DNA of 64,000 nt, taken from Hyphomicrobium sp. ghe19 (GTDB taxonomy: Bacteria > Pseudomonadota > Alphaproteobacteria > Rhizobiales > Hyphomicrobiaceae). Shown here in pieces: positions 27,248 to 35,812 of this stretch. Position 1 is the first letter of the stretch; each line of letters begins with the position of its first letter. The stretch is from the NCBI RefSeq assembly GCF_902712875.1, contig NZ_LR743509.1, forward strand, positions 1,681,001 to 1,745,000, written 5' to 3'. The notes under the pieces were generated by a model. The model saw only the letters and a program-made list of their open reading frames with translations, ran no database searches and was not told the DNA's origin. The position numbers and the translations under genes were made by a program.

Positions 27248-27686
27248 CGGCAGCTATCCTATTCAAAGGCTTGGAAGAGAGGCCGCCACCTTTGTGGGGT
27301 CGATGTCCCTGTGTCAACGGGACAGAGTTTCTCGTTGGCGCGGGCGATACGCCCGGGGCGCCGGCCGCCCGCGCGGGATCCATGTTCGCGCGCCGGAACC
27401 AGGTGCCGTCGATCCGAAGAAAGAAACGGCGCATTGGCGCGCTCCGCAGGCGGGTTCTGATCGACCGGTCCGGCGTGGGGGGGTGCCTTAGTCCTCCGAC
27501 GGCAAAGGCTTCTCCAGCTGAGCTAGATTGCATCGTTCGCAGTGTCCATGGCGGCATCCAAACTCAGGACGTGGCGAGCCATCTGGACTTGTGCGAGCGT
27601 TGCGCTCGCACAAGTCAGGACAACAGGCAAACTCATCGCCCCCGCTGTGCCAATTTCTCGTAAGCTCCCTGATATTTCGGGTGTCC
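27248..27686. other. Intergenic region with a perfect hairpin
   Basis: 439 bases without a convincing gene. The only clear structure is the 14-bp inverted repeat at 27586-27616, listed separately. A stretch near 27487-27530 looks superficially like a tRNA D-arm on the minus strand, but no complete cloverleaf can be built. Confidence 0.4.
27586..27616. repeat. 14-bp perfect inverted repeat with 3-base spacer
   Basis: GACTTGTGCGAGCG-TTG-CGCTCGCACAAGTC. No T-run follows on either strand, so it is not a classical terminator. It could be an operator, an RNA stability hairpin, or one unit of a dispersed repeat family. Confidence 0.75.
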
Positions 27687-27959
27687 TCAGTCATTGGAAG
27701 AACTCGCGCACGCCGCCGACTCCTGCGATCCCGCGCAAAGGCTGGCCTTCAGGCTCGGGTGTCGACGAACTGCATCGCCCGAGACCTTGACGCCTTGGCT
27801 CTGTGCCCGCCGCGCCAAGTCTTCATCTTGGCAGTACGGCGTAGAAAGTTGACCGGTCGGCAACACCTGGAATGCGCCATCGCAAAGAATGCGTGCGTTT
27901 GCCGCCGCAGGCAGAACCAGAGCGGCAGTCAGCATGGAAAATAGAAAATTCCTGATCAT
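27687..27959 (-). CDS. Small secreted hypothetical protein
   Basis: 90 aa with a signal peptide (NFLFSMLTAALVLPAAANA). The mature part begins RILCDGAFQVLPTGQL, with a pair of Cys residues around STPYCQDEDLA. It resembles a small exported protein type common in rhizobia (CDGxFQ...TPYCQD.LA...). The C-terminal 20 residues (CAGSQESAACASSSND) look less conserved, so an old frameshift near the end is possible. AGGAGA lies eight bases before the ATG. Function is unknown. Confidence 0.65.
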   Translation of the reverse strand: MIRNFLFSMLTAALVLPAAANARILCDGAFQVLPTGQLSTPYCQDEDLARRAQSQGVKVSGDAVRRHPSLKASLCAGSQESAACASSSND

Positions 27960-28149
27960 CGCGTCGTCTCCTGACTTTGTTGTCGTCAGTTGAGACTCGA
28001 GGACCGCGAATTTTATTCCAGGCCGGCCTCTGCCTTCTGCTCCGCTGTCGTGCCGCGGCTTGAAATCGACCGTAAGAGCGCCGACAAATGCAACGTCCGG
28101 ATAGCGGCGCTAAGGCGCGGCACGCTGCAAGCATTTCAATGGTGCATCG

Positions 28150-29772
28150 ATGATCGAAGTCACCAATCAGCCGCCGCCGCTCGAGAACTACGATCTCTTG
28201 TCGAGCGATCCCGTCCTCCGCGAGGCCCTGTTCCGCGAGAACGCGGGCTGGGCATTGGACGATCTTTCAACGCTCGGAAGGCTGCTCGGCACCGCCGGGA
28301 TGATCGGCGCCGGGGCGGACGCCAATCGCAATCCGCCCGTTCTCAAATCGTTCGACCGGTTCGGTCACAGGATCGACGAGGTCGAGTTTCACGGCAGCTG
28401 GCACACACTGCTGGGCCTCGCGTTGAATGCCGGGCTGCATTCCGGCCCATGGGTCGAACCGCGAAAGGGCGCGCATGTCGCCCGCGCCGCCGGTTGCTAC
28501 ATGCTGGCCCAGATCGAAAGCGGCGTTTACTGCCCTGTCTCGATGACGTACGCGGCCGTTGCGACGCTCTCGCATTCGCCGCCGCTCGCAGCCGAATGGC
28601 TCCCGCGTATTTATTCGCGTGCATACGATCCGAGCTTCAAGCCAGCGCCTGAGAAGACGTCCGCGCTGATTGGTATGGGGATGACCGAAAATCAGGGCGG
28701 ATCGGATTTACGTGCGAACGTCACGCGCGCCATCCCGTACGCTAGTGAGGTGCACCGCCAATTCTATCGGATCAACGGGCACAAATGGTTCATGTCGGCG
28801 CCGATGTCGGATGCGTTCCTGATCCTCGCGCAGACAGGAGCCGGGCCGAGCTGCTTCCTGGTGCCGAGGTGGACGCCGGAGGGCAAAAAGAATGCAATCC
28901 ATATTCGCCGCCTCAAGGACAAGCTCGGGAACCGCTCGAACGCGTCGAGCGAGGTCGAACTCGATGGTGCGCATGGGGAACTCGTCGGCGAGGAAGGCCG
29001 CGGAATTCCCACAATCATCGAAATGGGCAATTACACGCGCCTCGATTGCGCAATCGGCACCTCGGGCCTGATGCGGCAAGGTCTGGCGCAGGCAGTACAT
29101 CACGCGCGCTATCGCCGCGCATTTCAGAAAGTGCTGATTGATCAGCCTCTCATGACGTCCGTTCTGGCCGACCTCGCAGTGGAATCAGAGGCCGCAACCG
29201 TTCTGACGATGCGGTTGGCCCGGGCGTATGACGAGGACGATGAGGCGGCGTTGGCGTTTCGCCGCGTCGTGACGCCGGCCGCGAAATTCTGGATTTGCAA
29301 ACGCGGTCCGGCTTTTGCCGCCGAAGCGATGGAGGTGCTCGGGGGGAACGGCTACGTCGAAGAGTTCAATCTGGCCCGCATTTATCGGGAAACGCCGCTC
29401 AATTCGATTTGGGAGGGCTCGGGGAATGTCATGTGTCTCGACGTGTTGCGCGCGCTGACGCGGACGCCCGCCGCTGTCGCGATGCTTCTGGATGAGGTCG
29501 TCGAACCTGCGACGGCTGATCCGCGGCTCAGGGCGCACCTCGTCCGACTACAAAAGGAAGCGAAGCAGCTGGATGAAGCGGGAGCGCGTTCGTTCGTCCG
29601 CGATCTCGTCCTCGCGTTACAGGCGGCGTTGCTCATTCGCTATTCGTCAGCGGACGTTTCGGATGCGTTTTGTGCTACGCGATTGGCAGGTGACGGTGGA
29701 GCGTTCGGTCTTCTTCCCGCCGGCACCAACGCGAGGGCCATCGTCGACCGGGCGGCCCCAGCGTTCCGTTGA
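28150..29772 (+). CDS. aidB: AidB-type acyl-CoA dehydrogenase family protein
   Basis: 540 aa, essentially the E. coli AidB length, and colinear with my recollection of that protein. Matching blocks are NQPPPLENYDL, VEFHGSWHTLLGLAL, LIGMGMTENQGGSDL, RLKDKLGNRSNASSEVE, FWICKRGPAFAAEAMEVLGG and NSIWEGSGNVMCLDVLRAL. AidB binds FAD and DNA and belongs to the adaptive response to alkylating agents; its true enzymatic reaction is debated. No ada or alkB gene is near, so alkylation control is not shown here. A role in acyl-CoA oxidation cannot be excluded. Confidence 0.93.
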   Translation: MIEVTNQPPPLENYDLLSSDPVLREALFRENAGWALDDLSTLGRLLGTAGMIGAGADANRNPPVLKSFDRFGHRIDEVEFHGSWHTLLGLALNAGLHSGPWVEPRKGAHVARAAGCYMLAQIESGVYCPVSMTYAAVATLSHSPPLAAEWLPRIYSRAYDPSFKPAPEKTSALIGMGMTENQGGSDLRANVTRAIPYASEVHRQFYRINGHKWFMSAPMSDAFLILAQTGAGPSCFLVPRWTPEGKKNAIHIRRLKDKLGNRSNASSEVELDGAHGELVGEEGRGIPTIIEMGNYTRLDCAIGTSGLMRQGLAQAVHHARYRRAFQKVLIDQPLMTSVLADLAVESEAATVLTMRLARAYDEDDEAALAFRRVVTPAAKFWICKRGPAFAAEAMEVLGGNGYVEEFNLARIYRETPLNSIWEGSGNVMCLDVLRALTRTPAAVAMLLDEVVEPATADPRLRAHLVRLQKEAKQLDEAGARSFVRDLVLALQAALLIRYSSADVSDAFCATRLAGDGGAFGLLPAGTNARAIVDRAAPAFR

Positions 29773-29810
29773 TAAGCGTCGGATTAAGCGAATGCTGGAG
29801 TTGTGAACTC

Positions 29811-30182
29811 TCAGCCGGACTTGGGATCGGGAGTCGTATTGGGATCGGCGGCGGGGCCCGCGGCGCTTGCGATCTCAGGGAGCATCTTCGCCATGCCGGC
29901 GAGGATCGTATCCACGGGAATTCCGAGAGATCTCGCGATCTGCTGAACATGTTCGTCGCCGAGGGCGGCTTGAATTTGTTCAGGCGTGATCGGCAGATTG
30001 CTTTTGTTCTTGTCCAACCATGACGAGACCTGAGCTCCGAAGCCCGCGTCTTGAAGTTTCGTGAGGATCGACTGGAGGCCTTCGGTTCCGAGGACGCCCT
30101 TCAGGATGTCCGGCAAGGCTCCTTGCTCGGCTTGTCCGACGATGTTTCCGACAACTCCCTTGAGTGTATCGCTCCAGCTCAT
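29811..30182 (-). CDS. YidB/DUF937 family protein
   Basis: 123 aa. It starts MSWSDTLKGVVGNIVGQAE, then VLGTEGLQSILTKLQDAGFG and SWLDKNKSNLPITPEQIQAA, all hallmarks of the YidB family. The protein is helical and soluble and ends in a Pro/Asp-rich tail. AAAGGG precedes the ATG. The function of YidB is not known. It converges with aidB. Confidence 0.87.
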   Translation of the reverse strand: MSWSDTLKGVVGNIVGQAEQGALPDILKGVLGTEGLQSILTKLQDAGFGAQVSSWLDKNKSNLPITPEQIQAALGDEHVQQIARSLGIPVDTILAGMAKMLPEIASAAGPAADPNTTPDPKSG

Positions 30183-30463
30183 GGTCTGCCCTTTCTCTTT
30201 TCGACTCGTCATCCAGCGTGATTGCTTTTTGACCTCTGTCCAGGGCGTCCGCGACGTGGCGGGCGTCACCCATGCATCACGCATCTCCGGCTGTTAACCG
30301 GCGTTCGTGTGACCTGAGCACGCAGATACTAGGCTCACGTGACAGGGCCGTAAATGCAGGGATGTCAGCCAGAAAGATCTATGACGGCACCGAACGGCGA
30401 CGACGGTGGACGATTCAGATGCTTCGCCATATCATGATCAAAGTTCATAGCTAACAGGCGACT

Positions 30464-31468
30464 ATGATCATCAAACACATTCGATTCATCTGCGAGAGCG
30501 GTGCCGCGCGTGCGAGTATTGCATGCTTGGCACTTCTTTTCTGCCTCGCTCCCGAGGCTCGTGCCGAGGATTGCGTCGAGGTGCAGTCGACGACCACGGA
30601 ACCCGATTTTACGGCTTGCGACGACGAACTCGAGTTCGATTTGGATACGGCCCTTGCAGAGCAGGGCTTGCCGCTCGCGTCGGCTCCTGCTGCGTCGGAC
30701 GGCATGCCGTGGATCGCGCTGAGCAAAGGCACCATTCCATCCAAGTTCAACGCCAACGATGGCAGTGTTTCGGTTCGCACGAGCTTAGGCACATTGCGCG
30801 ATTACAATGCGCGGACCGTATCCGTGCAAAGGCCGGACTACGCGGCTGCAGATGCTTACGCGGTGAAGCTTCCCAAAGCGGGCTCCGGGCCAAATACTCC
30901 GATTGATGTTTGGAGCAACATCGATCTTAGCGGCTACAATGGATCGGAATCGCATTCCTCGCGCGTCGGTTTCGGGGCGGACTACAAGATCAACAGAGCG
31001 ACGAGTGTCGGCGTGTCGTTGGAGAAAGGCGATGCTCGTTCCTCGCCGGCGACGGGCGTCGAGCAGGATCAGAAGGCGTCTGCTTACGTCACGATGCAGG
31101 CAGCGCCGATGCTGAGCCTGGACGCGCGTACCGAATGGCAGGCGGGGAACAGCGAATTCGCGGCGAGCACAGGGGCTGCTCAAAAGAGTTCCGTCATCCT
31201 CGCGCCGAAGATCAATCACTCGTTCTCGCTCGAAGGTGGAACGACGCTCGAGCCGTTCGTCACCTACAAGCGGGCCTTCGATTTATCGACGAGCCGGAAG
31301 GATGCGGCGGATACGTCATTCGACGCGGCGTCGGCCGGTGCCGGCGTGACCTACACCAAGCCCGACGCCTACTCGCTGAGCGTTACGGCAGACGTCGACA
31401 ATGTCGGAATGACAGCTGAGCCGCAAAGCCTGAGCAGCAAGTTCCAGCTCTCTGTGCCGATCAGGTAA
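30464..31468 (+). CDS. Exported hypothetical protein, possible outer-membrane beta-barrel
   Basis: 334 aa with a signal peptide ending around residue 34 (CLALLFCLAPEARA-ED). A Cys pair follows in an acidic N-terminal segment. From about residue 140 on, alternating polar and hydrophobic strands dominate (RVGFGADYKINRATSVGVSL, KSSVILAPKINHSFSL, GAGVTYTKPDAYSLSVTADV), ending SKFQLSVPIR. This pattern suggests a small beta-barrel or autotransporter-like fold. I do not recognise a named family. It is monocistronic, with 28 bases to the next, convergent gene. Confidence 0.65.
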   Translation: MIIKHIRFICESGAARASIACLALLFCLAPEARAEDCVEVQSTTTEPDFTACDDELEFDLDTALAEQGLPLASAPAASDGMPWIALSKGTIPSKFNANDGSVSVRTSLGTLRDYNARTVSVQRPDYAAADAYAVKLPKAGSGPNTPIDVWSNIDLSGYNGSESHSSRVGFGADYKINRATSVGVSLEKGDARSSPATGVEQDQKASAYVTMQAAPMLSLDARTEWQAGNSEFAASTGAAQKSSVILAPKINHSFSLEGGTTLEPFVTYKRAFDLSTSRKDAADTSFDAASAGAGVTYTKPDAYSLSVTADVDNVGMTAEPQSLSSKFQLSVPIR

Positions 31469-31495
31469 CGGCGTCTCGGTTGTGGGGGTCTTGGC

Positions 31496-31843
31496 TCACA
31501 ACGGCGCCTTGAAGACGAAAAACGCTCCGAGCGCGATAAAGCCAAACCCGACTCCCTGATTGATCGTGATCGGCTGGCCTAGATAGGTCGCCGAAAAACC
31601 CGCGAATACGATCAGGGTGATAACCTCCTGCATCGTCTTCAGTTGCGCTGGCGAATAGACCGCCACTCCGTAGCGATTTGCGGGGACGGCGAGACAATAT
31701 TCGAAAAATGCAATTCCCCAACTGACGATCACAACAATCCAAAGCGGTTTGTTGGTGAATTTCAGATGGCCGTACCAAGCGAAGGTCATGAAGACGTTCG
31801 ACATCGTCAGGAGGACGATGGGTAATACTGCTTGTGGGATCAT
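31496..31843 (-). CDS. DMT superfamily small membrane protein (DUF486)
   Basis: 115 aa with four predicted membrane helices. It begins MIPQAVLPIVLLTMSNVFM and carries FAWYGHLKF, FFEYCLAVPANRYG and the glutamate-containing QLKTMQEVITL, all typical of DUF486. The C-terminus is GFIALGAFFVFK. The fold is that of small multidrug resistance-like transporters; the substrate is unknown. Confidence 0.9.
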   Translation of the reverse strand: MIPQAVLPIVLLTMSNVFMTFAWYGHLKFTNKPLWIVVIVSWGIAFFEYCLAVPANRYGVAVYSPAQLKTMQEVITLIVFAGFSATYLGQPITINQGVGFGFIALGAFFVFKAPL

Positions 31844-31981
31844 GTTGCTCGAGGGTCCGAATTGATTGCGCCTGATAGGTAGCGCCCATCCTCAAATAAC
31901 CGCCGCACGGCCTAAAGGCAAAAGCGGAACCGGAATTCGATGAGACGCGTTCAGGGAGCAGTTGAAACTGGCGAGGCTGCG

Positions 31982-32227
31982 ATGCCGGAAAACATCAGGG
32001 AGACTGTTCCCAAGGTTCTAAAGACCCTTTGGGATCTTGAAAATGAATTGCGCGGCGCTGCGCGGGACGGGGTGATACTTCGCCGCGAGGAAGCCAAGCA
32101 ACATTTGGCTGAGGCCCGACAACATCTCGATGAATTGCTGAACCTTGTGCGTGCTTACGATTCATCCGCGGAAGGCCGTTCAGAGCAGTCGCCCGAAACC
32201 GGTATTCCCCCGTCGATCAAACATTGA
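31982..32227 (+). CDS. Small helical hypothetical protein
   Basis: 81 aa from the ATG at 31982 (preceded by GAGG), or 95 aa from the ATG at 31940. It is mostly one or two amphipathic helices (VLKTLWDLENELRGAARDGV, REEAKQHLAEARQHLDELLN) with a polar tail. There is no signal peptide and no recognised family. A 27-aa membrane protein gene follows after 10 bases, so the two are probably cotranscribed. Confidence 0.6.
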   Translation: MPENIRETVPKVLKTLWDLENELRGAARDGVILRREEAKQHLAEARQHLDELLNLVRAYDSSAEGRSEQSPETGIPPSIKH

Positions 32228-32237
32228 GGAGAGCATC

Positions 32238-32321
32238 ATGGCACGTGACGTAATTCTTTGGCTCGCAGGCGTTCCGCTGGTCGTGATCATCGGCCTGCAT
32301 CTGTTCGGCTTCCTGCACTAA
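32238..32321 (+). CDS. Very small membrane protein (27 aa)
   Basis: The ATG is preceded by GAGGAGAG at ideal spacing. It encodes MARDVILWLAGVPLVVIIGL then HLFGFLH: one transmembrane helix with short polar ends. Small proteins of this style (xxLIWLxGxPxxxIIxL) are frequent in alphaproteobacteria. It follows the helical 81-aa gene after 10 bases and is followed by a hairpin terminator. Function is unknown. Confidence 0.65.
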   Translation: MARDVILWLAGVPLVVIIGLHLFGFLH

Positions 32322-32333
32322 CCTCAAAACGCA

Positions 32334-32364
32334 AACCCGGAGCCCTGGCTCTGGGTTTTCTTTG
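32334..32364 (+). terminator. Probable rho-independent terminator
   Basis: AACCCGGAGCC / GGCTCTGGGTT forms an 11-bp stem with one G-U pair, followed by TTCTTTG. It sits 12 bases after the 27-aa gene and before the convergent 98-aa gene. Confidence 0.65.
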
Positions 32365-32381
32365 TTCTGCGGACGGTTGTT

Positions 32382-32678
32382 TCAGCTTGCAGAGTCGTCC
32401 GGTTCTTCCTTTTTCGCCAGCATGACCGCGACATGACGGTTCAATGCGTCGGCTGCGAGTGTTGGAACGAGACCCGGTCCAATAGGTCCATGAGCGGCAT
32501 TATATGCCGTCCGCATGTCGCCATCCTTACCCCAAACGATCAGTGCAAATCCCGCGACGTTGTTTCCCAGTCCGTCGACTGCGGAGTTGCACTTGTCGAA
32601 AAGGTCTTCGCGCAGAAGCTCCGCGTCGCGCTCGGTTCGTGCAGCCCTTTCAGTGGTCAGCTGTACAAGTTTTGACAT
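32382..32678 (-). CDS. Hypothetical protein (98 aa)
   Basis: A small soluble protein beginning MSKLVQLTTERAARTERDAE. The middle (NNVAGFALIVWGKDGDMRTAY) forms a beta-strand-rich block, and LAADALNRHVAVMLAKKEE forms the last helix. There is no signal peptide. The start was taken at the ATG at 32678 because the longer open frame upstream is not protein-like. No family is recognised. Confidence 0.6.
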   Translation of the reverse strand: MSKLVQLTTERAARTERDAELLREDLFDKCNSAVDGLGNNVAGFALIVWGKDGDMRTAYNAAHGPIGPGLVPTLAADALNRHVAVMLAKKEEPDDSAS

Positions 32679-32898
32679 GGTTTCACGCCCGGTTGTGTGA
32701 TCGTCGAAGGTGGTAACGCGCGGAAAGGGTTCAGGTTCATTGCGTGCGTCCTGACGAGGCGTTTCCTCTCGGTTTTCGGGGGCTTGACTGCGGCATTTGG
32801 ATCGGCATCCTGGGGAGAGCCGCGAAACGGAGGCGCCGGGATTGCCCGGTTGGTTGTGAAGGTGTCGGCCGGACGACATCGCAACAATCGAGGTCGTC

Positions 32899-33954
32899 AT
32901 GCTTTCCGGCGCTACATCCGGCGTGCGCGCGCAGCATAAGCTCAGCGCGCTGTCTCCTTCCTCCATCGCTTCCGAACAAACTTATTCCGGCACCCACACT
33001 TTTTTGCGGGCGCCACGCGTCGACCGGGCGCGGGCGGGCGATTTCGCAATTCTCGGCATTCCGCTCGACATCGCAACGTCGAACAGGCCGGGCGCGCGGC
33101 TCGGGCCCGATGCGGTGAGATCTGCGTCCGCTCAGCTCGCCGAGCTGAAAGCATACCCCGGCGGTTTCGATCCGTTATCGCACGTCAGGATTGTCGATCT
33201 GGGCGATGCTTTGCTCGACTTCGGGTTTCCGCAAACGATCCCTGCGGCGATCGAAGCCGCTGCATTCGATGTCGTTGCGGCCGGCGCATTCTTGTGCGCT
33301 CTCGGCGGCGATCATTTCGTCAGCTATCCGCTGCTCAAAGCTCATGCCCGGATACACGGGCCGCTGACGCTCATTCATTTCGACGCTCATCCAGATACGT
33401 GGACGCCGCGCACCGGGCCTGACGGTTCAGTCGAGATCAATCACGGCACGATGTTCGCGCAAGCCATTCACGATGGCCTGATCGATCCCAAGACGTCATC
33501 GCAGATCGGTATTCGAACCTGGGTCGACGATCCGATGGGCATGAACATTTTCGATAGCCTCGCCGTCGCTGATAGAGGGCCGAGTGAGATCGTTGCGATG
33601 GTGAAGGCACTTGCGGGGGATTCTCCCTGCTATCTGACCGTCGACATCGATTGCCTCGATCCGGCCTTTGCGCCCGGCACCGGCACACCCGTGATCGGCG
33701 GACTCACGCCGCGCGAACTGCTCGCCATGCTTCGCGGTCTCGACGATCTTCGGATCATCGGATGCGATGTCGTCGAAGTGGCGCCCGCCTACGATCATGG
33801 AGGCATCACGGCGCTTGCTGCGGCAACTGTCGTGTATGAGCAGGCGTGCCGGCTGGCTCGCAAAAACGGGGCGCAGGCGGACGTCTATCCGTGGCCGGGC
33901 CGCGGCGTACCCAAACGCGATGACGCACGGGTAGGGCAGCTGAACCGAATGTAA
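32899..33954 (+). CDS. speB: Agmatinase (ureohydrolase family)
   Basis: 351 aa. Ureohydrolase metal-site motifs are complete: GGDH with His139, FDAHPD with Asp162/His164/Asp166, and DIDCLDPAFAPGTGTP with Asp249/Asp251. The family hydrolyses guanidino compounds to urea using a binuclear Mn centre. Overall similarity is closest to agmatinases, giving putrescine from agmatine. Guanidinobutyrase and guanidinopropionase share these motifs, so the exact substrate is inferred. The N-terminal 35 residues are variable. No speA neighbour is seen. Confidence 0.88.
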   Translation: MLSGATSGVRAQHKLSALSPSSIASEQTYSGTHTFLRAPRVDRARAGDFAILGIPLDIATSNRPGARLGPDAVRSASAQLAELKAYPGGFDPLSHVRIVDLGDALLDFGFPQTIPAAIEAAAFDVVAAGAFLCALGGDHFVSYPLLKAHARIHGPLTLIHFDAHPDTWTPRTGPDGSVEINHGTMFAQAIHDGLIDPKTSSQIGIRTWVDDPMGMNIFDSLAVADRGPSEIVAMVKALAGDSPCYLTVDIDCLDPAFAPGTGTPVIGGLTPRELLAMLRGLDDLRIIGCDVVEVAPAYDHGGITALAAATVVYEQACRLARKNGAQADVYPWPGRGVPKRDDARVGQLNRM

Positions 33955-34056
33955 GGCCGGTTCCCGCCGGAACAGCGGAAGCATCCCGAGACACGCTATT
34001 TCTTCTCGCGACAACGGCCCATAGGGGCTTGCCGCTAGAAGAGATGGAGACCTGCA

Positions 34057-34368
34057 ATGACTACTCTTGTTGTGATCCCCCGGAATGCTTTCCGCGCTGT
34101 TCTCGCGCCGGCCCTCGCTCTCGCCAGCGTCACGCTGATGGCGGGCACGGCCTCGGCCGTCAGCCTGCGCGTACAAATGGCGTGCGCCAGCGATTATTAC
34201 GCGCATTGCAGCGCTTACAGTCCGAACAGCCCGCAGGTCAGATCGTGCATGCGCGCGGTCGGCGTTGGTCTCTCGAAGGGCTGTGTCGATGCATTGGTTG
34301 CGGCTGGCGAAGTTTCGGTTGCAGAAGTTTCGCGGCGGCGCGGCGGATCGAAGACTGCGGCGAAGTAA
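34057..34368 (+). CDS. Small secreted cysteine-containing hypothetical protein
   Basis: 103 aa with a signal peptide (FRAVLAPALALASVTLMAGT, cleavage near ASA). The mature part carries four Cys in the pattern MACASDYYAHCS...VRSCMRAVG...KGCVDALVAAGEVS, then a basic tail. This layout recurs in small periplasmic proteins of Hyphomicrobiales and suggests two disulfides. Function is unknown. Confidence 0.75.
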   Translation: MTTLVVIPRNAFRAVLAPALALASVTLMAGTASAVSLRVQMACASDYYAHCSAYSPNSPQVRSCMRAVGVGLSKGCVDALVAAGEVSVAEVSRRRGGSKTAAK

Positions 34369-34489
34369 GTCTTTCGCAAAATTTGCTCATCCGGTCGCGT
34401 TCGCGGCTGAGATATTGGATATCCTAAATCAAATCTTAACCATAAAGGCGAAAACGTTGAGCGGTGTTTAGTTGGCTTTGTGGGAAGTC

Positions 34490-35191
34490 ATGCCGCCGCT
34501 TGATCTTTGGTCTGAACCGGCTTCCGATTTGCGTCTCGCCCAGGGCTTCCAAGTGCGGTTGCCACGTTCTGGCGTTCATACGCGCAGCAAATCCAAGCTC
34601 GTTCAGGTTGCCATCGAGGACTTGCGTCCGACGCAAATGGCGGTGGGAATGCGGGCCGTTGCGGCCAAGCGAGAAAAAGTCGAACGGCGCGCGAGAAGCC
34701 GACGGAAGCTCAAATGTTTTCTCGAGGAGCGTCCGATACCTGCCGTGCTCGGCCCCGGCGAAGATTTTTTCATCATCGATCATCATCACTTGAGCCTGGC
34801 GCTTTTGAAGAGCGACGTGGAAGAGGCATGGATCGATGTGGTCGCCGATCTCTCGCATCTGCCGCGCAAGCGCTTCCTGCGGCAGATGACAACGCTCGGG
34901 CTGTTGCACCCTTACGATGCGCACGGGCAACCGGTGTGCCCGTCAAAACTTCCCGAGACGTTGAAGGAATTGCGCGCCGATCCCTATCGCGACCTCGCTT
35001 GGTCCGTTCGCAAAGCCGGCGGCTTTGCAAAATCGGGCAAGCCCTTTGAGGAATTTCGATGGGCCGATTTTTTCCGGGCGCGCATTCCGAGGGTGACCGT
35101 GCGCCGTGATTTCGAGTACGCGCATAGACACGCCATGCGCCTCTCTGCCTCTCGTGAGGCCGTGCGGATGCCCGGATATATTGGGCGGTAA
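34490..35191 (+). CDS. ParB-like nuclease domain protein (ParBc_2-like, PF08857)
   Basis: About 233 aa. The segment VQVAIEDLRPTQMAVGM begins the domain, a positively charged helix follows, and FFIIDHHHLSLAL near residue 93 is the signature motif, with three His in a row. The rest (RKRFLRQMTTLGLLHPYD, FEEFRWADFFRARIP) fits the family. These proteins are distant from the ParB used in chromosome segregation; nuclease activity has been proposed but is not shown. A TTG start at 34472 is possible. There is no toxin, phage or partition neighbour. Confidence 0.78.
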   Translation: MPPLDLWSEPASDLRLAQGFQVRLPRSGVHTRSKSKLVQVAIEDLRPTQMAVGMRAVAAKREKVERRARSRRKLKCFLEERPIPAVLGPGEDFFIIDHHHLSLALLKSDVEEAWIDVVADLSHLPRKRFLRQMTTLGLLHPYDAHGQPVCPSKLPETLKELRADPYRDLAWSVRKAGGFAKSGKPFEEFRWADFFRARIPRVTVRRDFEYAHRHAMRLSASREAVRMPGYIGR

Positions 35192-35197
35192 GCTCGC

Positions 35198-35605
35198 CTA
35201 GTGCCGCTGCTGACCGTTGAAGGTGAACTCGAACTCGTCGTGCATATTCTGCGCGGCCTGGCGCCAATCGGCTCCGGTCTGACCATTCAACGCGGCCTCG
35301 ATTTCGGCGCGTGCTTGATGGCCTGGTTCCTGCTGCTGATAGCCCTGCTGATCAATCGCGGTAACCGGCTGGATCGGCGTGCGTACAGGAAGAGCGCAAA
35401 GCCGCGAAGCAAGATCCTGCAGTTCTCCGAGAATGGCTTCGCGGCGTAGTTCGTGCTGGATCGCGACGTTGCGAACGTCACGCAGCAACTGCTCGTCGAC
35501 GCGGCGGATCGCGTCGGACAACGTCATCACGAAATCCTGTTCGGTGCGCGCATTATCCGCAAGGCGCATCAGCATTTCTTCGACGTTTTTGGATAGTGCG
35601 GCCAT
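35198..35605 (-). CDS. Hypothetical helical protein (135 aa)
   Basis: Mostly amphipathic helix: LSKNVEEMLMRLADNARTEQ, SDAIRRVDEQLLRDVRNVAI, RREAILGELQDLASRLCALP. It then has a Gln-rich segment and a C-terminal helix ending EFTFNGQQRH. Likely coiled coil, no membrane segment or signal peptide. The gene converges with the ParB-like gene, with only 6 bases between the stops. Its family is not recognised. Confidence 0.6.
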   Translation of the reverse strand: MAALSKNVEEMLMRLADNARTEQDFVMTLSDAIRRVDEQLLRDVRNVAIQHELRREAILGELQDLASRLCALPVRTPIQPVTAIDQQGYQQQEPGHQARAEIEAALNGQTGADWRQAAQNMHDEFEFTFNGQQRH

Positions 35606-35812
35606 GGTTATCTCCTCGCGGCTTAGAGGTCCGATACCGTGCGATTCTCATGGCCAAAAAGTGATGACGTTATGCTCGGAATGCGAGCTAAGTGGTGCGC
35701 AAGGCTCAGCAATTTCCTGAGCGCAAAATATCAGCCGACTGATGATTATCGGGGGGAGTTATGCGCGCTGCATGTCGAATTGCAGCGCGCCGTTGTTCTG
35801 GTCGGCTCGGAC

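Noticed and set aside
26411..27460. A 349-codon open frame antisense to the malyl-CoA lyase-like gene
   Set aside because: Shadow frame; the lyase motifs on the minus strand are intact and decisive.
27487..27530. tRNA-like D-arm sequence (TAGCTCAGCTGG on the minus strand)
   Set aside because: No acceptor stem, anticodon stem-loop of proper size or TTCGA T-loop can be placed around it.
30361..30454. Short frame MSARKIYDGTERRRRW upstream of the putative barrel protein
   Set aside because: A start with a weak ribosome site, only 30 codons, and a composition that does not continue as a domain; kept as intergenic.
34472..35191. Chromosome-partition ParB
   Set aside because: The domain is the ParBc_2 type with an IDHHHL motif; the helix-turn-helix and GERRxRA motifs of segregation ParB are absent, as is a parA neighbour.
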